A DNA stretch of 11,924 nt, taken from the NCBI GenBank assembly GCA_029938595.1, contig JAOZUP010000083.1, positions 1 to 11,924 on the forward strand, read 5' to 3'. The notes below the pieces were generated by a model. That model was not told the origin of the DNA. It searched no databases and saw nothing but the letters and a program-made list of their open reading frames with translations. The stretch is from Thermoanaerobaculales bacterium. Its GTDB lineage: Bacteria > Acidobacteriota > Thermoanaerobaculia > Thermoanaerobaculales > Sulfomarinibacteraceae. This document shows, one piece after another, positions 7,167 through 11,924 of the stretch; position 1 is the stretch's first letter; each line of letters opens with the position of its first letter. Made by a program: the position numbers and the translations under genes.

Positions 7167-7418
7167 CAAGGTGATGTCGGCTATCTGGAGGCGAATCCAG
7201 GGAACGCCGATACCTGGGTGCCACTCATCACTCAGTGGAACCTCGCACCGGCAGGCGCAAACCACGCATCGGCGATTCTCATCACCTGGGCCAACATCCA
7301 GGACAATCCGACCAGGACGCACTACGACACGGTGTCGCTCACCGACGAAGGGATCTTTGCGGACGACTTCGAGTCGGGCGACACCACCGCGTGGTCGTTG
7401 ACTATCCCTTCCCCCTGA
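7167..7418 (+). pseudogene. C-terminal remnant of a secreted protein with a DDFESGD...W tail
   Basis: The frame is open only from just after a TAG at 7164 to a TGA at 7416-7418. Its product reads QGDVGYLEANPGNADTW, then VPLITQWNLAPAGANHASAI and HYDTVSLTDEGIFADDFE, ending SGDTTAWSLTIPSP. The APAG...ASAILIT...YDTVSL pattern is like the last strands of a carbohydrate-binding beta-sandwich, and the end is the same tail type as in the genes at 3735 and 5231. There is no signal peptide, no credible start (only a GTG at 7218) and no ribosome binding site. This is best read as the 3' end of a gene whose front was lost. GGTTGTGATCAG (7149-7160), matching the repeat-element inner arm, lies just before the point where homology-like coding begins. 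Confidence 0.6.
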
Positions 7419-7423
7419 GTGGT

Positions 7424-7485
7424 TGGGCCTGGCACCCCCTTATTCGGGGACACCCTGTCCTCCCGGGTGGACTCTCGGACTCAGG
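7424..7485. repeat. TTGGGCCTGGCACC motif followed by a TTCGGGGACACC motif
   Basis: TTGGGCCTGGCACC (7424-7437) is identical to 3674-3687. Immediately after it, TTATTCGGGGACACCC begins at about 7440. CACCC and GGGTG then flank a short spacer at about 7453-7480. Both motifs look like parts of short palindromic intergenic repeats. They follow the stop of the broken gene at 7418 and precede the lipoprotein promoter. Confidence 0.4.
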
Positions 7486-7510
7486 CGGAGCCCAGACCGA
7501 ACCTTGATTG

Positions 7511-7527
7511 CTGGCACAAGACTTGCC
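7511..7527 (+). promoter_or_regulatory. Sigma-54 (-24/-12) promoter for the lipoprotein gene
   Basis: CTGGCACAAGACTTGCC contains TGGCAC (7512-7517), five bases, then TTGC (7523-7526). The invariant GG (7513-7514) and GC (7525-7526) are exactly 10 bases apart, as required for RpoN promoters (YTGGCACGRNNNTTGCW). Only the G after TGGCAC and the final W differ. The start site would fall near 7538, leaving a leader of about 43 bases to the ATG at 7581. An overlapping sigma-70-like pair (TTGATT 7504-7509, TTATCT 7528-7533, spacer 18) is a weaker alternative. Confidence 0.55.
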
Positions 7528-7580
7528 TTATCTAGGTCGGTGATCGCCTTGAGTGGTCGCTGAGAAAGGGAGGAGCAGCA

Positions 7581-8270
7581 ATGAAACCCCGGAGAATCCC
7601 CTTGGTCACGATGCTGCTGCTTGCCGCTGCATGTTCGACTGTCAACTACCAGTCCCCGTATTTCGCCGAGCGGGCCCAACACCACCAGATAATCGCCGTG
7701 CTGCCGTTCGAGATGGTCTTCACCGGGGATCCGCCCCGCAACCTCACAGTCCAGCAGATCGCCCTCATCGAGGAGGCGGAGAGCGTGGCCTTCCAGGAGG
7801 CGTACTACTACCGTCTTCTCCATCAGGCGAGCGTGCACAGGAAGCACCCGATAAGGATCGATATCCAGCCGGTCGAGACCACCAACCGTCTTCTCGAGGC
7901 GGCCGGCATAGGAGTTCGTGAATCGTGGGGCATGTCCGCCAAGGCGCTGGCTCGTGTGCTCAGGGTGGATGCGCTGATCAGCACGTCGGTGCAAAAGACC
8001 CGCTATCTTTCCGATGGTGAGTCCTTCGGCGTCGATCTGGGCCTCCAGATTGTCAACGAGATCACGGCAGGGCGGCTCGCACCCGTTCTCCCGTGGGGTA
8101 TGGTCACGACCCACGACATCTGGGCCAACTGCGAGCTGATCGACAGCCTCGACGGAGCGGTTCTTTGGCAGACGGATCTCGCACAAGCCACCGACTGGCA
8201 GTACCCCGCCAACCAGGTGATCGCCGGTTTCACAGAGGAGCTGGCCAAGAAGTTCCCCTATCGGAGTTGA
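7581..8270 (+). CDS. Lipoprotein of unknown function with a CsgG/LpoB/GNA1162-like fold signature
   Basis: 229 residues. The ATG is preceded by GGGAGGAG (7568-7575) with 5 bases between. Residues 1-17 are a lipoprotein signal peptide and C18 in LLLAAAC is the expected acylated cysteine. The +2 Ser would favour the outer membrane in proteobacterial-type sorting. The mature protein has IIAVLPFEMV (about 37-46), a long helix around EEAESVAFQEAYYYRLL, and ALARVLRVDALISTSVQ (about 126-142). This arrangement resembles the CsgG/LpoB/GNA1162-type lipoproteins, where a VLPF strand is followed later by an A-D-A-hydrophobic strand. That assignment is from pattern only. If right, it would be an envelope component, not an enzyme. 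A near-consensus sigma-54 promoter lies 55 bases upstream. A truncated DUF1428 frame overlaps its 3' end in antisense. Confidence 0.85.
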   Translation: MKPRRIPLVTMLLLAAACSTVNYQSPYFAERAQHHQIIAVLPFEMVFTGDPPRNLTVQQIALIEEAESVAFQEAYYYRLLHQASVHRKHPIRIDIQPVETTNRLLEAAGIGVRESWGMSAKALARVLRVDALISTSVQKTRYLSDGESFGVDLGLQIVNEITAGRLAPVLPWGMVTTHDIWANCELIDSLDGAVLWQTDLAQATDWQYPANQVIAGFTEELAKKFPYRS

Positions 8271-8299
8271 ATCCCGTGGTTGTCATCAAGGAAGGGTGC

Positions 8300-8463
8300 C
8301 GAGTTCCGGACCGCTTGCCCGCTTTGATGTCGTCGGCCACGCACTCCGTGACTTCGAGCGCTCCATGCTCCTTCCAGAGTTTGGCGAATTTGCGAGCGGA
8401 TCGACGATAGATATCCAACTTTTTCTTCGGCACCGGATGGACAAAGCTCGTAACATATTTCAC
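8300..8463 (-). pseudogene. DUF1428-family protein, 5' fragment (3' half lost)
   Basis: A GTG start at 8463 has a perfect AGGAGG (8469-8474) five bases upstream. The first 50 residues match the N-terminus I know from DUF1428 (YbaA-like) proteins: MKYVTSFVHPVPKKKLDIYR, then AKLWKEHGALEVTECVADDI and KAGK. Family members are about 115-120 residues and continue with a conserved Val-Val-Phe-Ser-Trp segment, which is absent here. After K50 (base 8314) the sequence becomes unrelated, and the frame runs on only to a stop at 8230 inside the 3' end of the lipoprotein gene. GGGTGCC (8294-8300), part of the repeat core, lies about 14 bases past the last family-like codon. DUF1428 proteins are small alpha/beta-barrel (dimeric ferredoxin-like) proteins of unknown role. 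This copy is unlikely to be functional, although translation signals remain. Confidence 0.7.
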
Positions 8464-8568
8464 GCCAACCTCCTCGGGGTCATATTGCGGGCTTACGGTG
8501 CAGGCGTCTGAATTCTCAGAACGATCAACCCGTAGGAGAGGCAGTGCATTCCCGGGCGCGGCGAGACA

Positions 8569-8643
8569 ATGCGAAGGGAGGCACCCATGTGCGGAACGTG
8601 GTACCCATGTGACAATGTGGCGATGCGGAACGTGGCACCCACG
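8569..8643 (+). repeat. Three-unit cluster of the GTGGCACCCATG repeat
   Basis: Units run 8569-8589 (ATGCGAAGG + GAGGCACCCATG), 8589-8609 (GTGCGGAAC + GTGGTACCCATG) and 8623-8643 (ATGCGGAAC + GTGGCACCCACG). The last two share TGCGGAACGTGG(C/T)ACCCA at a 34-bp spacing. All units face the same way. The cluster ends 47 bases before the hydrolase start, so it would be in or next to its promoter and leader. Confidence 0.75.
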
Positions 8644-8690
8644 GAGGTTCCTTTCCCCGGTCGGTGCCTGGTGAACGAGGAGTTGGCAGG

Positions 8691-9983
8691 ATGACCGCTA
8701 ACCGAGTCGGGCCTGGTGCTCGGAAGACGTTCGCGATTCTCGCGATCGTTGTAGTGTCCTTCACGGCCAATGCTCTTGCTGGATCACCGGCCCAGCGGCT
8801 GTTGGCGACCACCAGGGCCCTCAACGAAGTCAGCCTGCCGAGGACGACTGGAGCCTACCCGGTCGGCTCGATCTCGCTACACCTGGTCGACGAAAGCCGC
8901 CCCGAGATTTTCACCGACGATCCGGACGATGTGCGCGAGTTCATGGTCCATCTCTGGTACCCGGCGGTCGGTGATTCAACTGGCGAACGCGCTGACTACA
9001 TGGACGTGTGGAATGGGCAATCTCTGGCAGATTGGCTTCTGCCGAGTCTTCCTGATCTCCGTTCCTATTACTTCTTGACCGTGACCAATTCTGCCGAGGA
9101 CGTTCCGCTGGCGACTGCGGAGGACCGGTTCCCGGTGGTGCTGTTCTCTCCCGGCCTCGGCATCACCGACCGTGCCTACACGGTGTTCTTCGAAGAACTG
9201 GCCAGCCACGGCTTCGTAGTGGCCGCTATCAGTCACGCCTTCTTTTCTGGTTACACCGTGTTTCCCGACGGGAAGCGGGTCGTAACCGCGCCGCGACCAC
9301 GCGATGACAGCCAGGCGGCGTGGCTCGAGGAGCACAGCTACATCGTCAACCAGGATGCCGCCTTCGTGCTCGACACGCTCGAGGAGCTCGATGCCGGAGA
9401 TCCGGACGGCAGGTTCACCGGTCGCCTGGATCTTGCCAACGTTGGGATGTTCGGACATTCCTATGGCGGCGGCAACTCACTCGACATGTGTCTGTTGGAC
9501 TCGCGCATAGACGCGGCCGTTGACATTGATGGCGGAAGCATTTATCACGTGGACGAAGTCGGTACCGACCGTCCGGTCATGTTTCTTCTGACGCCAACCC
9601 GCTGGGAGTGGTTCCAGACAATTCGCGACACCTGGCAGCGTCTGCGAGGATTCGGTCTCCTGGTCACTGTGGATGGCACGACGCACATCAGTTTCATCGA
9701 CAACGGTTGGCTCTTCACCCAACTGGCTGGCTACGAGGTCATGAATGACGATGACTGGCGGCTTGGCACCATCGACCCGGCGGTGCTCGTCCAAATCGAG
9801 CGCGCCTACGTGCTGGCCTTTTTCGATGTCCATCTCAGGGGCGGTCGGATTTTCGATCTACTGCGGCTCCACCACCGTTTTGATGCGGTCGAGGTCCAAC
9901 GCAACTCATTCCCCGTCGTTCCTGCTCCTCGACGTGCCACCGGCCGCCGCCTGTTTCCGCGATCCACCGGTGTCAGGCGGTGA
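8691..9983 (+). CDS. Exported alpha/beta hydrolase resembling platelet-activating-factor acetylhydrolase
   Basis: 430 residues from the ATG at 8691, chosen over an in-frame GTG at 8664 because GAGGAG (8677-8682) lies 8 bases upstream and the export signal fits. Residues 1-30 form the signal: RKTFAILAIVVVSFTANALA. The core follows the PAF-AH plan: FMVHLWYPA (84-92), FPVVLFSPGLG (147-157, strand and oxyanion region), the nucleophile elbow GHSYGG with S257, AAVDIDGG with D278 as likely acid (D280 possible), and THISFID with H332. PAF-AH-like enzymes hydrolyse short acyl esters of phospholipids or other small esters in the periplasm or outside the cell. The substrate here is not predictable. The C-terminus (residues 411-430, RRATGRRLFPRSTGVRR) is strongly basic and lies outside the catalytic fold. 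No operon partner is evident. Confidence 0.85.
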   Translation: MTANRVGPGARKTFAILAIVVVSFTANALAGSPAQRLLATTRALNEVSLPRTTGAYPVGSISLHLVDESRPEIFTDDPDDVREFMVHLWYPAVGDSTGERADYMDVWNGQSLADWLLPSLPDLRSYYFLTVTNSAEDVPLATAEDRFPVVLFSPGLGITDRAYTVFFEELASHGFVVAAISHAFFSGYTVFPDGKRVVTAPRPRDDSQAAWLEEHSYIVNQDAAFVLDTLEELDAGDPDGRFTGRLDLANVGMFGHSYGGGNSLDMCLLDSRIDAAVDIDGGSIYHVDEVGTDRPVMFLLTPTRWEWFQTIRDTWQRLRGFGLLVTVDGTTHISFIDNGWLFTQLAGYEVMNDDDWRLGTIDPAVLVQIERAYVLAFFDVHLRGGRIFDLLRLHHRFDAVEVQRNSFPVVPAPRRATGRRLFPRSTGVRR

Positions 9984-10007
9984 GTGCCGCCCATACACAA
10001 TTCAACA

Positions 10008-10028
10008 TTTGTGAACGTGGCACCCATG
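10008..10028 (+). repeat. Single GTGGCACCCATG repeat unit
   Basis: TTTGTGAAC followed by GTGGCACCCATG (10017-10028) is one complete unit in the same orientation as the clusters at 5182 and 8569. It starts 24 bases after the hydrolase stop. The rest of the gap to 10174 shows no assignable promoter or terminator. Confidence 0.65.
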
Positions 10029-10174
10029 CGATTAGAACTGAGAGTGTTTCTGTCGCAGAATATCGGTGATGATCGAGATCCTTCTGACAGATGAGTGTCG
10101 GTGGAGATTAATGATCTGAGAAATGGCGCGGCTCAAAAGGGTTCGACAAAATCAAGTCGTGAAAGGTGGCATCG

Positions 10175-10831
10175 GTGAATACGGATCCCAATATTCTGGA
10201 GTTCAAAAACGAGCGCAAACCCATGGTCGGGCTGCTGCTCACCGTCATCGGCCTCGCGCCGCTCATCGCACCCAGGGTTTTTTCGGGTTTCGAAGATGTG
10301 CCGCTGTGGGTGCAGCTTCTCACCGCGGTGGTCTTTTTGATTCCCGGTCTGTGGATGCTCTTCGGCTTGTCGGTGCATCGCCTCGACCGCAGGCGAGGAA
10401 CGGTGACGAGTGCGTGGGGGTTGCTGGTTCCGTTCAAAAGTAGCGAGAGGCCGATCAGTGATTTCAGGACTGTTGTGATCTGCAAGGAGAGGCAGACGGA
10501 GTCCCGAAAACAAAGGGCAACGTCAACATCCACTGTGCACAATCAAACACGGACATATTTCATCTATCCAGTGAAGCTCATCTGCGAGGACGACCCGCCC
10601 GAGACGGAACTGGTCGACCTCATCGACGACAGCGATGGCGCGGTCGATGCCCTTAGGAATCTTCGCGAATTCGGTGTGAAGATGCACGAACTGGAACAGA
10701 AGCGAAAGGCGAGCGGGCGGTCATCCCTCACGCTCGGAAAACCCAGCAACCACACCAAGGCTCTCGACATGGCGCAGAAGGTCGCTGCTTTCCTCGACCT
10801 CAAGCTCTGTGATTTGGTAGTGCGTACCTAG
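10175..10831 (+). CDS. Two-TM membrane protein of unknown function
   Basis: 218 residues from a GTG at 10175, preceded by AAAGGTGG (10162-10169) at 5 bases. A GTG at 10166 is the alternative (three residues longer) but overlaps that binding site. There is no signal peptide. Two hydrophobic segments, about 17-37 (MVGLLLTVIGLAPLIAP) and 44-65 (LWVQLLTAVVFLIPGLWMLFG), are separated by a short turn. The soluble C-terminal part starts with an RLDRRRGTVTSAWG strand pair and ends ALDMAQKVAAFLDLKLCD. This resembles membrane-anchored proteins with a small PH-like beta domain whose last helix reads A-x-x-x-A-x-F-L-x-L. That comparison is weak. The middle (ERQTESRKQRATSTSTVHNQ) is polar and probably flexible. 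No partner gene is adjacent. Confidence 0.75.
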   Translation: MNTDPNILEFKNERKPMVGLLLTVIGLAPLIAPRVFSGFEDVPLWVQLLTAVVFLIPGLWMLFGLSVHRLDRRRGTVTSAWGLLVPFKSSERPISDFRTVVICKERQTESRKQRATSTSTVHNQTRTYFIYPVKLICEDDPPETELVDLIDDSDGAVDALRNLREFGVKMHELEQKRKASGRSSLTLGKPSNHTKALDMAQKVAAFLDLKLCDLVVRT

Positions 10832-10940
10832 AGGCTCGGCCGAAAGCCTCGTCACGGCTCCAACTCGCGAATGAGGCACAATCTGCACCGCCGTAAGTCA
10901 TTGAAGTAGAATGACTACGTCTGCGGCCTTCCGGCGGCTA

Positions 10941-11077
10941 GGGTGCCACTAGGGTGCCACACTTCGCATTGCCTCGTTGTCGCGCTTGGGTACCCGTGAG
11001 AATGAAGCAATTTGCAGATGCGAAGAGTGGCACCCATGCGAAGCAATAAGGCGTTCATGCGAAGGACGGCACCCATG
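10941..11077. repeat. Second long inverted element: 18-bp arms, flanked by extra repeat copies
   Basis: The left arm GGGTGCCACACTTCGCAT (10952-10969) and right arm ATGCGAAGAGTGGCACCC (11018-11035) are reverse complements with a single mismatch. An extra GGGTGCCAC lies just outside the left arm (10941-10949; TAGGGTGCCAC is tandemly duplicated). An extra unit lies outside the right arm (11057-11077, ATGCGAAGG + ACGGCACCCATG). The 48-bp centre contains the palindrome GGGTACCC (10989-10996). The plan matches the element at 641-715: the same outer GGGTGCCAC...GTGGCACCC, but a different inner arm (ACTTCGCAT versus TGATCACAAC). It sits between convergent genes ending at 10831 and 11082. Confidence 0.8.
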
Positions 11078-11081
11078 ATGA

Positions 11082-11705
11082 TTACTCTGCCTTCTTCGCT
11101 ACGATGAACACCGCGTTGCTCTTACCCGGTTGCCACTGGTGGTCGATCTCGAAGCCGGCATCGGTCAGACTGGCCGACAGCTCCCCGGTGGTGAAGACCT
11201 TGAGCAACGGCATCAAGCCAAACAGCTTCCCGACCGGTGCGATGAGTTTGAAGAATTTCATTGAGTCTCCGAGGCAAGTGGTGCTGGTGACAAACACGCC
11301 GCCGGGCTTGAGCATTCGATGGACCTTTGCGATCGCCCCTTCCTTGTTTTCCAACAGGTGCAGAATACTGAGCCCCAGGACGGCATCCAGCGATTGATCG
11401 GGAACACTGACGCCCTCGATGGTCGACTGTTCAAAGGTGACGTTGGAGACTTTTCCCTCGTCAGCCTTTTCTTGGGCGATTTCGATCATTTTCGACGAGA
11501 TGTCGATTGCATGGATGTGTCGCACGTAGGGGGAGTGGTTGATGGCAGTCGACCCAGTTCCGCAGCCAAACTCCAGTACTTCCGCATCCGGCCGAAAATA
11601 GGTGTGAGTGACCCGTAGCTTCTCCTGGTAGGACGCTTCATCGGCAACGGGTCGTTTGGAGTAACGTTTCGCGATCTTGTCCCAAAACTTCGCAGACTGA
11701 TTCAT
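11082..11705 (-). CDS. Class I SAM-dependent methyltransferase
   Basis: 207 residues from the ATG at 11705. TTG and GTG codons 3-12 bases upstream are also in frame, and the only binding-site-like sequence is a GGTGGTGGAG run directly against the ATG, so the exact start is uncertain. Motif I is clear at 43-51 (VLEFGCGTG). D68 in HAIDIS is the ribose-binding acidic residue at the end of strand 2. LDAVLGLSILHLL (106-118) is motif IV, and MLKPGGVFVTST (131-142) is the post-motif strand-loop. This is the Methyltransf_11 pattern. The product would be cytosolic and use S-adenosylmethionine. A hydrophobic stretch (FFKLIAPVGKLFGLMPLLKVF, split around 151-171) replaces the usual polar lid region and may suit a hydrophobic small-molecule substrate. 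The acceptor is unknown. It is monocistronic here. Confidence 0.85.
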   Translation of the reverse strand: MNQSAKFWDKIAKRYSKRPVADEASYQEKLRVTHTYFRPDAEVLEFGCGTGSTAINHSPYVRHIHAIDISSKMIEIAQEKADEGKVSNVTFEQSTIEGVSVPDQSLDAVLGLSILHLLENKEGAIAKVHRMLKPGGVFVTSTTCLGDSMKFFKLIAPVGKLFGLMPLLKVFTTGELSASLTDAGFEIDHQWQPGKSNAVFIVAKKAE

Positions 11706-11784
11706 CTCCACCACCAATGTATGTGATGGGCCATCTTAACCGACCCTAAGGGCGACCTCCTTTGCATTGACGCTTTGTTGGTGC

Positions 11785-11924
11785 CTAGCCCGCACTTCTC
11801 ACCGGGTGTCTACTACGGACGGCGAATCGCGGCGTCCCGCCGTGCTTGTCTCAAATCGTGCTCCTCGACGTAGCGCTACTACGACTGCGTCGCCCGATTC
11901 GCGACAAACCCAGCGGATACTTGC
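11785..11924. other. Non-coding edge segment with palindromes
   Basis: No gene is visible from 11706 to the right edge. GTAGCGCTAC (11870-11879) is a perfect 10-bp palindrome. GCGAATCG (11822-11829) and CGATTCGC (11895-11902) are inverted copies. CTACTACG occurs directly at 11810-11817 and 11876-11883. This concentration of symmetry is unlike the surrounding gaps and suggests the beginning of another repeat element, cut by the window edge. It does not contain the GTGGCACCCATG core. Confidence 0.4.

Noticed and set aside
7204..7236. GGGTGCCACTCATCACTCAG as another intergenic repeat copy
   Set aside because: It falls inside the coding-like fragment (reading WVPLITQW) and lacks the inner-arm pairing of the true elements. 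The match to the core is probably chance or codon-driven.
8569..8643. CRISPR-like array
   Set aside because: The units are short, diverged and irregularly spaced (20 and 34 bp), no spacer-like inserts of constant length exist, and no cas gene is nearby.
10831..10850. Intrinsic terminator after the two-TM protein gene
   Set aside because: GAGGCT and AGCCTC form only a 6-bp stem with an 8-base loop, overlap the stop codon, and are not followed by a T-run.

Overview
The window is a GC-rich, intergene-rich stretch of bacterial chromosome dominated by genes for exported proteins. Five of the eight intact or edge-cut genes carry N-terminal signal peptides, and another encodes a lipoprotein. No rRNA, tRNA, CRISPR array, integrase or transposase gene is visible. 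Strong GGAGG-type ribosome binding sites precede most starts. The secreted beta-helix, PKD and DNRLRE-type proteins, the recurrent C-terminal 'DGFESGDxxxWS'-like tail and the many GGCACC-type intergenic repeats are reminiscent of environmental Acidobacteriota (Thermoanaerobaculia-like). That placement is an impression, not something the sequence proves.

Layout from left to right: (1) 1-562, minus, the N-terminal part of a secreted protein running off the left edge. (2) 641-744, a nested palindromic repeat element. (3) 745-2079, minus, a polytopic DUF3667-like membrane protein fused to a C-terminal ankyrin-repeat domain. (4) 2280-3572, plus, a secreted Kre9/Knh1-like + DNRLRE + PKD protein. 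(5) 3735-4946, minus, a secreted protein made of two tandem homologous halves with a DGFENG...W tail. (6) 5231-6931, minus, a secreted concanavalin/LamG-like + right-handed beta-helix protein with a good sigma-70-type promoter. (7) 7167-7418, plus, a C-terminal scrap of another DDFESGD-tailed secreted protein. (8) 7581-8270, plus, a lipoprotein with an excellent sigma-54 (-24/-12) promoter match. (9) 8300-8463, minus, the 5' half of a DUF1428 gene with its ribosome binding site but without its 3' half. (10) 8691-9983, plus, an exported alpha/beta hydrolase resembling PAF acetylhydrolase. (11) 10175-10831, plus, a two-TM membrane protein. (12) 11082-11705, minus, a class I SAM methyltransferase. 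(13) 11718-11924, non-coding DNA with palindromes.

The genes do not form an evident pathway. Orientation changes often and most genes look monocistronic. The unifying feature is a short-repeat family with core GTGGCACCCATG. Copies lie in nearly every intergenic gap, alone, in small clusters, or as inverted pairs whose outer 9 bp are conserved while the inner arm differs between loci. Two broken genes in the window have a member or partial member close to their broken end, so the repeats may be linked to local rearrangement. This repeat family is the best candidate for something not yet described.
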